A stretch of DNA of 42,500 nt. It comes from a virus. Below, piece by piece: positions 14,758 to 22,600 of this stretch; the first letter of the stretch is position 1, and every line of letters begins with the position of its first letter. The stretch is taken from positions 1 to 42,500 of the IMG/VR virus record IMGVR_UViG_3300046514_000400; one strand, given 5' to 3'. Below the pieces are notes generated by a model. The model was not told the origin of the DNA. It ran no database searches and saw only the letters and a program-made list of their open reading frames with translations. A program made the position numbers and the translations under genes.

Positions 14758-14786
14758 GCGCCCCGCGGCGAGAAAGGACGACTTCC

Positions 14787-15116
14787 ATGCGATCCACACT
14801 TGAAGACAACAAGACCCATGGCCTTTGGCTTAAGGACGCCATTAAGGGCGACCTTCTCCAAGCTGCCATCAGCGGCCCGTTCGTGATTCCGGCTAGACCG
14901 CCGTTTATCGTGAACCTGGACGCAACCGGGGCGCAGAACGTGACTTGCCCAACCAAGGGAAGTCGCTTTATCTTCTTGCTGGTGAGCAAGGGGACCAACG
15001 CGGTAGCTCTAACTGTTAAAGACAGTTTGGGCGTGACCATCGGAACGGTGGCGCAAGGGAAAATGGCCCTGATCGTAGACGACGGTGTGTCGACGACCTG
15101 TGGTTCACTGGCATAG
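14787..15116 (+). CDS. Probable head decoration or stabilising protein
   Basis: 109 residues starting at ATG 14787, with AAGGA about ten bases upstream. Most of it is beta-rich (PPFIVNLDATGAQNVTCPTK, then FIFLLVSKGTNAVALTVKDS), which suits a small beta-sandwich. It lies 29 bp after the major capsid gene. The role in the virion is inferred from position and composition only. Confidence 0.55.
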   Translation: MRSTLEDNKTHGLWLKDAIKGDLLQAAISGPFVIPARPPFIVNLDATGAQNVTCPTKGSRFIFLLVSKGTNAVALTVKDSLGVTIGTVAQGKMALIVDDGVSTTCGSLA

Positions 15117-15125
15117 GAGGCCGCA

Positions 15126-15560
15126 ATGCGGCTAACTACGTGGTTCTCCGGGGCGTTCGTGCCCGGAGTGTTCCGAAGGCGCAAAGCTTTTGTGTCGTTG
15201 GGCCTCACGCCCGTTAGCGACGCGACGGCTGGGCCGAGAACCTATACGGCCGCTGAACTGGTGAGCGGCCTTATCGTTCGCAACTGTGCCGGTGGGGCGA
15301 GGACGGATGTTCTGCCCACGGCGGCTGCTCTGGTCGCCGCGCTGCCCGGAGTTACTATTGGCGACGTGTTGAGTTGCGAAATCGTCAACGGGAGCGCGAC
15401 GGCGCCTGAGAATATTCTGCTCACCCCAGGGGCGGGCGGGACGCTTGATCCGAATCAGCTTGCGGCGTCGCTTGTGGTGCCGGGGCTCACGTCTGGTACG
15501 CTGTTAATTCGGTTTACCAACGTGAAGTCCGGCACCGAGGCTTACGTGGTTTACTTGTAG
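15126..15560 (+). CDS. Probable capsid decoration or head-fibre-like protein
   Basis: 144 residues with a strong AGGAGG SD. The pattern RTYTAAELVSGLIVRNCAGG followed by RTDVLPTAAALVAALPGV and then ENILLTPGAGG is seen in beta-rich head proteins encoded next to phage capsid genes. A basic, aromatic N-terminus (TTWFSGAFVPGVFRRRK) precedes the beta region. It is followed by a terminator, so it closes the capsid transcription segment. Function inferred. Confidence 0.6.
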   Translation: MRLTTWFSGAFVPGVFRRRKAFVSLGLTPVSDATAGPRTYTAAELVSGLIVRNCAGGARTDVLPTAAALVAALPGVTIGDVLSCEIVNGSATAPENILLTPGAGGTLDPNQLAASLVVPGLTSGTLLIRFTNVKSGTEAYVVYL

Positions 15561-15571
15561 GTGGGAACAGG

Positions 15572-15604
15572 GGGCAGGGAACGAGTGGTTCCCTGCCCTC
15601 TTTA
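15572..15604 (+). terminator. Intrinsic terminator after the capsid genes
   Basis: GGGCAGGGAAC (15572-15582) and GTTCCCTGCCC (15588-15598) form a perfect 11-bp stem with a 5-base loop, followed by TCTTTA. It occupies the 61-bp gap between the decoration gene and the adaptor gene. A short T-tract implies partial termination, which would raise capsid transcript levels over tail genes. Confidence 0.75.
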
Positions 15605-15621
15605 CCCGAAGCGGGCGGGCC

Positions 15622-16314
15622 ATGGATCGAGACACCGCAGTTCAACGGATTAATCAGGATTTGGGCTTCCGCCAGAGTGGGTGGGCGCGGGAGCAGAATA
15701 TTATCACCATGCTCCAGGAAAGTCAGCGGAATCTGGAACATGGGAAAACGCTGCCTAAGTTTCTACTGGCTCAAGACGCGACGCTCGCGCTCGCCGCGGG
15801 CAGTCATACAGTCGCGTATCCGCCGGGCTTTTTGCGACTGAGCGACGACACCAGGCTGCGCTACTACGGCACGGCGGCGAGTGTCAACCAGAGCCCGACG
15901 TTTCTAACGGAGAAGAAATACATCGACGCCGTGCAGGCTTACGGAGTCACGGTGCCGGATATGAATACGACTTCTATCCAAACCGTGCCGCCGGGCGCGC
16001 CGAAGATTTATGTCTTTAGACCGAATAATATAGATTTTATAACTATCGCAGATATTGGCTATACTATTTATTTGGATTACTATAAGTCTGGCGACTTGCT
16101 GAATAGCAATATCGAAAACCAGTGGCTAAAAGATCCCGCCGGCGCCGAGTGGCTTATTGGTGACGCGGGATTTCGCATAGCTTCCTCGCTGCGTGATAAA
16201 GACGGAATGGCTGTTTTCGACGCGATGCGCACGAGCGGGCGAGCCGCGTGCTTTGGCGAAATTCTCGCCAGCGAGGAACAGTCAGGGCCGTATCAAATGG
16301 GGAGGAACCTGTAA
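15622..16314 (+). CDS. Head-tail adaptor protein
   Basis: 230 residues. The N-terminus (DRDTAVQRINQDLGFRQSGW, then IITMLQESQRNLEHGKTLPK) and the middle strands (HTVAYPPGFLRLSDDTRLRY) resemble adaptor proteins of short-tailed phages that sit under the portal. The C-terminal segment has LKDPAGAEWLIGDAGFRIAS. The place after capsid and before tail genes agrees. The SD is weak, and the terminator upstream suggests lower expression than capsid. Confidence 0.65.
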   Translation: MDRDTAVQRINQDLGFRQSGWAREQNIITMLQESQRNLEHGKTLPKFLLAQDATLALAAGSHTVAYPPGFLRLSDDTRLRYYGTAASVNQSPTFLTEKKYIDAVQAYGVTVPDMNTTSIQTVPPGAPKIYVFRPNNIDFITIADIGYTIYLDYYKSGDLLNSNIENQWLKDPAGAEWLIGDAGFRIASSLRDKDGMAVFDAMRTSGRAACFGEILASEEQSGPYQMGRNL

Positions 16315-17285
16315 TGGGCCTCGAAGCGGCAACGTATATCGCGGACTTGGTTACTACGAATCCGCCGGGCACGGATAAGAAGAATCAGGGCGACGACCAT
16401 ATTCGCCTGATTAAAACGGTTTTGAAAAACACGTTCCCGAACGCGAATAAGGCGTTTACAGCCTCTAAGGGCGTGACTAAGACCACTACTTATGCGGTGG
16501 TTGCAGCAGACGATAAAACTGTTATCAGCGTAGACACGACTACCGCTGCGTTTAATCTAACGCTTCCCGTGCTGGCTTTGGCCGACGCGGGATGGTCTAT
16601 CGACGTGATTAAGATTAATACTGGACCTAATCCGGTGTTCCTGGCGCCCGCCGCGGGAACCGTCAACGGCTTGGCCTATGTGCGGCGGACGCTAGAATAT
16701 ATGCTAACCCGCGTCGTGTGGACGGGGAGCAGTTTCTACGCTTCGCGACCGAACGGCGGAAATGTAGGCCAGTTGCGGCAGTTTGCGGGGCCAAATTTGC
16801 CTAACGATTGTCTGTGGCCCGATGGGCAGACGTTTGTGGCTAGTAATTATCCAGAGCTTCAAGCTGCGCTCGGCGGGACGACGAAGCCTGATATTCGTGG
16901 TCGAACTATGCTGGGTCGGGATAATATGGGCGTCGGCGCGGCGGGGTTGCTTGGAGCGTTTATCAATGGCGCCGCGCTGTGGAGCGCGGGAGGTTCTGAA
17001 TGGATAAATATTGCGCAGAACCAACTGCCGCAAGTCGCGATCAACACGACAGACGAATTCGCTAACATCACGGCGGCCGTCAACAATCATTTAGGCCAAT
17101 GGGTCGCTAATTTCGGTGGTGGTCTGTGGAACGGCGGCGGGGGCGGTGGTATAGATACGCCGGGGATCACGATCACCGACAATAAGCACCATCATCAGTT
17201 TGTGCTCAACGGGAACGTTGCGCAGCAACCCACATCACAATTGCCGCCGAGCATAATCGTCAACGTGGGGCTTGTAGCGGAATGA
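16314..17285 (+). CDS. Tail collar-domain fibre protein
   Basis: 323 residues from ATG 16314, whose A overlaps the preceding TAA. Residues of about 165-210 (CLWPDGQTFVASNYPELQAA, then GTTKPDIRGRTMLGRDNMG) are a clear phage tail collar domain, found at the ends of fibres and baseplate-linked proteins. The N-terminal part (YIADLVTTNPPGTDKKNQGD) with GDDHIRLIKTVLKNTFPN is a common N-terminal attachment segment of such proteins. A Gly-rich patch and an HHH motif near the end (DNKHHHQFVL) resemble other collar fibres in which His residues bind metal. Confidence 0.75.
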   Translation: MGLEAATYIADLVTTNPPGTDKKNQGDDHIRLIKTVLKNTFPNANKAFTASKGVTKTTTYAVVAADDKTVISVDTTTAAFNLTLPVLALADAGWSIDVIKINTGPNPVFLAPAAGTVNGLAYVRRTLEYMLTRVVWTGSSFYASRPNGGNVGQLRQFAGPNLPNDCLWPDGQTFVASNYPELQAALGGTTKPDIRGRTMLGRDNMGVGAAGLLGAFINGAALWSAGGSEWINIAQNQLPQVAINTTDEFANITAAVNNHLGQWVANFGGGLWNGGGGGGIDTPGITITDNKHHHQFVLNGNVAQQPTSQLPPSIIVNVGLVAE

Positions 17286-17944
17286 GCCATATCAATCTAG
17301 AAAACAATAGAATCCGGAAGAGCCATCAAACGGCGGGCAGTTATGCCAATATCGACATAGTGCTGACGCGCGATTTGGTGTTAACGGATGAAACTCCGAC
17401 GATATTGTTTTTTGATCCGGGCGCGGCGGATCGGGTGATAACTTTGCCTCAGATCCGCCGTAGCGGGGGACAGTTCTTTTGGATTAGAAATTTTGGATCT
17501 AGCAATAACTTAAAAGTTGTCGACGATCTTGGCGCGCTGGTTGTTATTGTGGGTCCGGGACTAACGTCGGCTGTGTTTTCGTCTATGAACCATTGGGCGG
17601 CGCAAGCGCCGCAGGGGACGACTTCTGGAAGCTTTACCTTTAACACCGTAGCGGTTCCGAGCGGGGCGAGTTATAGTGCGGGCGTTAACGACGATCTTAT
17701 TATCGTGAACAAGAGTGTTGGAAGTGCAACGCAGGTGGTAATGGTTCCGTCTGCGTCTCGAACTCGTGGGTCGGTTCAGATTAAAGACGGCAAAGGGGAT
17801 GCCAATGTTAACAATATTACCATCGTGTTTAGTGGAGGAGAATTGGCCGACGGGCTAGCCGCCGTGCCGATTAGAACTTCATTCGGCTCGGTCTCGCTCG
17901 CGCCGAATACAAGTGGCGGCTGGGTTATTCTTAACTTTGGATAG
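17282..17944 (+). CDS. Beta-rich tail-region protein, unknown
   Basis: 220 residues, overlapping the collar-fibre gene by 4 bp (ATGA). The sequence is rich in short strands and in Asn/Gly turns (FFWIRNFGSSNNLKVVDDLG, then IIVNKSVGSATQVVMVPSAS). No catalytic motif is seen. Its place between two fibre genes suggests a fibre subunit or fibre assembly protein. No family is recognised. Confidence 0.6.
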   Translation: MSHINLENNRIRKSHQTAGSYANIDIVLTRDLVLTDETPTILFFDPGAADRVITLPQIRRSGGQFFWIRNFGSSNNLKVVDDLGALVVIVGPGLTSAVFSSMNHWAAQAPQGTTSGSFTFNTVAVPSGASYSAGVNDDLIIVNKSVGSATQVVMVPSASRTRGSVQIKDGKGDANVNNITIVFSGGELADGLAAVPIRTSFGSVSLAPNTSGGWVILNFG

Positions 17945-17955
17945 AGAAGAGAGAT

Positions 17956-20900
17956 ATGAGAAAGTTCCTGGTTTCGACTGCAATTGCACTGGCGTTGGTC
18001 GCTTCAGCCAACGCCCAGAGTCAGTTTCCGGCGAATACACTGTGGGGGAATTCCTCATCCAGCACTGGATTGCCCAATACGTTGGGAGTGCCGACATGCA
18101 CTGCCGGACAAGCGTTGAGCTATACCGGAGGCACTGGGTTCAGTTGCGTAGCGGTTGCTGGCGGCGGAAGTGGTACTCCGGGCGGAGCGAATACGCAGGT
18201 GCAATATAACAGTTCCGGTGCGTTCGCCGGCGCTAGCGCAATAACGACTAACGGCACCAGCCTCACAATCGGTGGTCCTTTTGCGTCTGATGCCCAGCTT
18301 ACGATTAATGCGAATACGTTAGCATTACCCGCAGTGTCGGCGATAGGACAGACCTTACTCCATCTTGGCGGCGCAGATGGGGTTATTCCGAATATCGTAA
18401 TAGATACGTTTAGCAACGTAGCGGTTAACTTCGCCGTGCGCCATGCGGCGGGGTCGTTGGCCGCTAGGACGCCTACCGTCAGCACGACGTTAATGAGCAT
18501 AATTGCTGCGTATGGGTATATTGGCGCTAACCAATATGCCAGCGGCGCGCCACAAGTACAGTTTTGGACCGCTGAAAACTATGGAAGTGCTACACAGGGT
18601 AATTACATCCAGTTTAACACCGTTGCGGTGGGAACTAATACGAATAAAGAGTCGGCGCGGGTTCAGCCGAGCGGAGGGTTCTCGGTTGGAGCTAATAATG
18701 GTACGCCTGATCCGGGTGCTGGGAATATTCGCGCTACTGGTCTGACGCTGTCAGGCATCACCGGCTCGGTTCAGTGCTTGCACGCCAGCACGGCCGGTCT
18801 CGTGGGCGGAACTGGCGCCGACTGTGGAACTGGCACCGGCACGCCCTTGTCGGTTGTCGCTCGGCGTGTTCAAAATAACCAGACATACACTCCAACTCCG
18901 GGAATGGTCACGGTCCGCTTCGACTGCACCGGCGGCGGTGGTGCAGGCGGTGGAGTTGTCGGTGCTGTTGGTAGCGCACGAGCTGGTGGTGGCGGTGGCG
19001 CGGGAAGCCAATCTTCTGTCTTCCTGACGGCGGCGCAGGTTACGGCTGATGGCGGGAGCGAGGTTATAACCATTGGCGGCGGTGGTTCTGGAGTCTCTGG
19101 CGCGGCGGGTAGCGCGGGCGGCGACACTTCCGTTGGAACTCGCTGCGTTGGAAAGGGTGGATTTGGGGGAAATTTTAACAATCAAGTAGGTGCGTTTGGC
19201 GAATATGGTGGTGGCGGTGTTCCAGGCACCGGTGATTTTGTAGCAACGGGCAACAATGGCGGTACCGGGGGTGCCTTCTCTGTCACAACTCAGGTCGTGC
19301 TGAGTGGTTATGGAGGCAACAGCCCTAGTTGTGGATCTGGCGCGGCGCCTACGCCAGCCCTTGCTGGCTCCAATAATAATGGCGGGAATGCTGCAGCTGG
19401 CTCAGGGGGTGGCGGAGGCGGCGCCTCTGGCAACAATGTTGCGGCTAATCTCTTTGGCGGCTCCGGCGGATCGGGCTGCGTTTTCATCACCGAATATCTC
19501 GGAACCGGAGGTGGTGGCGGGGGCGGTGCCGTCGCTAGCGTTTCCAATGCAGATGGCACGCTGACGATCTCGCCGACGACCGGCGCGGTGGTGGCGTCAC
19601 TGAACCTCGCGCATAGCAACACCTGGACTGCTCCGCAGCAGATTAATGTTGCTAGCGCTTCTGCGATTAACATAACTGGATCTGCTCCTGGTGCAAATGA
19701 AGGAACTACCATTACGAATACCAGCTCAACTGGTAATGCGGCCATTCTACTCAACAATGACCTTGGTCTTGCTGGTAGCTTATATGCGACTGGCTCAACA
19801 GCCGCGAGCGCAAATTCGCTCAATCTCACCAACTTTACTGCTGGCGGTCTTCTCGTTCTCGGTGCGAATAACGGAAGAGTATTTCTATATCCAAGCGGTG
19901 GCCTTGCCATTGGTGGCGGGGCCGATCCAGGGGCTAATAACCTCCGCATCAGCGGCATCAATGGCGGCACCCGCTGTCTGCACGTCGACACGACCGGCCT
20001 CGTATCGGGCACGGCGTCTGATTGCGGCACCAGCGGCGGTGGCATCACCGGCATCAGCAGCCCGAATGGCACGATAACAACCGGCGGCACCACGGCGGCT
20101 ACCGTCGACCTCAACCTTGCGCATGCGAATGTTTGGACTGCGGCTCAGGATCTCACAATCAGCCAAAATGGAGGTACGTTCACAACAGTAACAAACGCGA
20201 ATAGTGGCACGAGTGCTGCCGCCGGGTTTATAGCAACCAATGGAACAAATGCTTTCTCTTTTGCGCAATCGGGAGCGGGCTATACTGCCGTTCCTATTCT
20301 TGGTCCAGCTAGGGGATATCTTTATGTTGGGTCAACACCATTGGCTATAGTTACTGGTGGCGCCCAGCCGATCATCTTTGGTGTTGCTCAAACCGAGGTC
20401 GCCCGCTTTACCGGCACTGGCCTCGGCATCCAGCCTACTGGCCAGGGAGTGGCGCCCGACGCCCCGCTCACCATCAACGCAAACACCGCTGTATCATCAA
20501 TACAAGGAGCTGGGATCAATCTTCACATTATTGGTGCGAACGGAACGGTTACTTACATTCAGCATGACGCCTTTGGAAGCACGCCGTATTATATAACCCA
20601 TCGGGCAAACGGAACGCTTGCTGCAAAGACAGCGGCTGTTGCGGGAGACAACTTAGCTGGGTGGCAAATAAATGGATGGGACGGCTCGGCATACTATCCT
20701 CCCGCGCAAATATCTGCGACTGCGCTTGAAACGTTTAGTCCCACAACCCACGGCACAGCCATAGATGTAGTCACAACTGCCATTGGAGCAACAACGGCGG
20801 TACAGAACTTCCGTTTTCAGGGTAGCGGCGGCCTCTCTGTCGGCAACGCCAACGTCACGGCGGACGCAGGCAACGGTATCATCGCGGCAGCAGGATTACT

Positions 20901-21429
20901 TCTAAAACCAGCCCTTACTGGTACCGGCTCCCAATATAACGATGTTCCGATCCAGCTGCTAAAGTCTGACGTTTCGGTAAGCCGTTGGTTCTACTTGCAG
21001 TTCAAAGAAGGAGCACAGAATTATGGCGCCTTTGGAATGGACGCCGCGAGCACGGACGCCAATCCGGTATTCTTCATTGGTCGGTATCCCAGCAATGTGT
21101 TTACCTATTCATTGACGATAGCTAATAACATCATCACCGCTGCTGGGCATCTCGTGTTCACCGGCTCGTTGCCCTCTATCATCTCGTGCGGAGCGGCGGG
21201 CAGTGTGGTGGCTGGCTCCGTTGACGCCGCAGGAAGTGGCATCATGGGCGCTGGTGGTCCAACGTCGTGTCAGATCAACTTCGCCACGTCATACGCCCGT
21301 CCCCCCAACTGCACCGCAACCAATAACACGCGTGTTGCAGCCACATCCATCGCCGCAAGTGCGTCTGGCTTTGTTGTCGCTGGACTTGTATCAGGGGATG
21401 CATTTACCTGGAATTGCTTCGGGTCATGA
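17956..21429 (+). CDS. Large glycine-rich tail fibre/adhesin with signal peptide
   Basis: 1157 residues. The N-terminus MRKFLVSTAIALALVASANA followed by Q is a typical Sec signal peptide with an AxA cleavage site, unusual for a virion protein. About residues 315-520 are a polyglycine domain with many GGGG runs, comparable in style to glycine-rich receptor-binding tips. A module with CLH, GLV and DCGT elements occurs near residues 240-295 and again at 650-700, and NLAH-N-WTA occurs near 551 and 720, so the protein grew by internal duplication. The C-terminus (CQINFATSYARPPNCTATNN) resembles fibre tips. Likely host binding. Confidence 0.7.
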   Translation: MRKFLVSTAIALALVASANAQSQFPANTLWGNSSSSTGLPNTLGVPTCTAGQALSYTGGTGFSCVAVAGGGSGTPGGANTQVQYNSSGAFAGASAITTNGTSLTIGGPFASDAQLTINANTLALPAVSAIGQTLLHLGGADGVIPNIVIDTFSNVAVNFAVRHAAGSLAARTPTVSTTLMSIIAAYGYIGANQYASGAPQVQFWTAENYGSATQGNYIQFNTVAVGTNTNKESARVQPSGGFSVGANNGTPDPGAGNIRATGLTLSGITGSVQCLHASTAGLVGGTGADCGTGTGTPLSVVARRVQNNQTYTPTPGMVTVRFDCTGGGGAGGGVVGAVGSARAGGGGGAGSQSSVFLTAAQVTADGGSEVITIGGGGSGVSGAAGSAGGDTSVGTRCVGKGGFGGNFNNQVGAFGEYGGGGVPGTGDFVATGNNGGTGGAFSVTTQVVLSGYGGNSPSCGSGAAPTPALAGSNNNGGNAAAGSGGGGGGASGNNVAANLFGGSGGSGCVFITEYLGTGGGGGGGAVASVSNADGTLTISPTTGAVVASLNLAHSNTWTAPQQINVASASAINITGSAPGANEGTTITNTSSTGNAAILLNNDLGLAGSLYATGSTAASANSLNLTNFTAGGLLVLGANNGRVFLYPSGGLAIGGGADPGANNLRISGINGGTRCLHVDTTGLVSGTASDCGTSGGGITGISSPNGTITTGGTTAATVDLNLAHANVWTAAQDLTISQNGGTFTTVTNANSGTSAAAGFIATNGTNAFSFAQSGAGYTAVPILGPARGYLYVGSTPLAIVTGGAQPIIFGVAQTEVARFTGTGLGIQPTGQGVAPDAPLTINANTAVSSIQGAGINLHIIGANGTVTYIQHDAFGSTPYYITHRANGTLAAKTAAVAGDNLAGWQINGWDGSAYYPPAQISATALETFSPTTHGTAIDVVTTAIGATTAVQNFRFQGSGGLSVGNANVTADAGNGIIAAAGLLLKPALTGTGSQYNDVPIQLLKSDVSVSRWFYLQFKEGAQNYGAFGMDAASTDANPVFFIGRYPSNVFTYSLTIANNIITAAGHLVFTGSLPSIISCGAAGSVVAGSVDAAGSGIMGAGGPTSCQINFATSYARPPNCTATNNTRVAATSIAASASGFVVAGLVSGDAFTWNCFGS

Positions 21430-21440
21430 AAGGAACAACC

Positions 21441-21833
21441 ATGAAACTCGCTTTCGTCTTGCTGATCGCGTTAGGTGCAGCGGCCTCGGCCGCTGACTTC
21501 TCGGCGAGGATACTGGATCTTAATAATAAGCCAGTTATCGACGACGCAGTTTGTCCAGCAGATACTAGTGGCAAGCGACCTTGCGCCACCGAAGTAACGC
21601 TCGGTGATGTGTCGGTTAGAGCCTTAATGGCTGTGGCGCCGGATGAGCAGAATTTGGCGGGAGAGGAGAAGTTTAAGCGATTTGTCTTGGCGATGAAGAT
21701 TAAAGACGGCGGGGAGGTTGCGCTGTCGGCTGAAGATATAGCTCTGCTCAAGAAGCTGATTGGCAAAATTTATGCGCCGTTGGTTGTGGGTCGGGCGTTT
21801 CCGCTACTTGATCCGGGGGAGAAGAAGCCGTGA
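21441..21833 (+). CDS. Hypothetical protein with signal peptide
   Basis: 130 residues starting at ATG 21441, with AGGA seven bases upstream. MKLAFVLLIALGAAASA is a typical Sec signal peptide. The mature part (ADFSARILDLNNKPVIDDAV, then ALMAVAPDEQNLAGEEKFKR) is soluble, with two cysteines, and ends LLKKLIGKIYAPLVVGRAFP. It directly follows the fibre that also has a signal peptide. No family is recognised. It could act in the periplasm during infection, or the leader could serve assembly. Confidence 0.6.
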   Translation: MKLAFVLLIALGAAASAADFSARILDLNNKPVIDDAVCPADTSGKRPCATEVTLGDVSVRALMAVAPDEQNLAGEEKFKRFVLAMKIKDGGEVALSAEDIALLKKLIGKIYAPLVVGRAFPLLDPGEKKP

Positions 21834-22120
21834 TAAAGATTGAGATTAAGGTTTCCAAGCTCCATGATAACGACCGCGGCAAGGCCGAGATGGTTATCGA
21901 GCGGCGAAAGGGAGACAGTTGGCTTCGAGAGAAGGCTGTGACTTTTGAGCCGGGAACTATAGACGCAAATCGTGTGTTGTTGCTGGAAGACGATCGGCGC
22001 GTGATTGTGAGTGGTGTAGTAAAGTCGGCCTTTATCTACGACGCGAAACAGAATGCCTATTTATCGAATGAGCCTAGCCCCGAGGCTCAATTCGAGTTAC
22101 TTCCCAGGGAGCTTAAGTAG
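21830..22120 (+). CDS. Hypothetical protein, 96 aa
   Basis: Starts with GTG at 21830, overlapping the preceding TGA (GTGA). It is a small alpha/beta protein (IKIEIKVSKLHDNDRGKAEM, then EPGTIDANRVLLLEDDRRVI). Together with the next gene, whose product opens MRKLEIKRTTLAADEPAV and has a similar strand pattern, it may be a paralogous pair of virion-associated proteins. No family is recognised. Confidence 0.55.
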   Translation: MIKIEIKVSKLHDNDRGKAEMVIERRKGDSWLREKAVTFEPGTIDANRVLLLEDDRRVIVSGVVKSAFIYDAKQNAYLSNEPSPEAQFELLPRELK

Positions 22121-22130
22121 GAGAACGAAG

Positions 22131-22592
22131 ATGAGAAAGCTGGAAATTAAGCGAACTACGCTGGCGGCGGACGAGCCCGCGGTTAATCCGCTTCACGAAA
22201 CCACGGTGTTTGAACTGGATGCGAGTAATGAAGAACGGTCGATTGTGGTCACTATGGACGACAATGAGACTGCGGTGGTGACTATCCAGCTTAAGGGAGA
22301 TAACGTGGTTTACGACGTCGAACAGCGCGCCGCGATGCTGGTTGTGGGATCGGGGGAGTTGAAGGACAAACTAACACCGCCGCCGGCAACGATGTCTACG
22401 GCTTCGTCAAAAGAGACCCTAGCTACGTCCGACGAAGATTCTCCGTATAAGGTGCATGGGGCTAAAGCTCCTGAGCATAAGCCCGTGGAGCATAAGTCGG
22501 CTGAAAATAAGCCTACTGTGTCTCCGGGCGGCGCAGTTGGGAGCGACCAGCTTCCAGGTCGAAACCCAAGCACTACGCCGGCGAAGAAGTGA
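22131..22592 (+). CDS. Hypothetical protein, 153 aa
   Basis: The ATG at 22131 has TAGGAG about eight bases upstream. Residues 1-90 are beta-rich (ERSIVVTMDDNETAVVTIQL), followed by a disordered Pro/Ser/Lys tail with HKPVEHKSAENKP. The N-terminal part resembles that of the preceding protein in size and strand pattern. It lies in the tail gene region, before the nozzle-like gene. No family is recognised. Confidence 0.55.
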   Translation: MRKLEIKRTTLAADEPAVNPLHETTVFELDASNEERSIVVTMDDNETAVVTIQLKGDNVVYDVEQRAAMLVVGSGELKDKLTPPPATMSTASSKETLATSDEDSPYKVHGAKAPEHKPVEHKSAENKPTVSPGGAVGSDQLPGRNPSTTPAKK

Positions 22593-22600
22593 GGTAGCCC

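Noticed and set aside
13843-14799. 318-codon minus-strand open frame opposite the capsid gene
   Set aside because: Antisense shadow of the major capsid gene; composition is Arg/His-rich and no ribosome-binding site or neighbouring leftward gene supports it.
19308-20114. 268-codon minus-strand open frame in the fibre gene
   Set aside because: A proline-rich artefact of reading the glycine-rich fibre DNA backwards.
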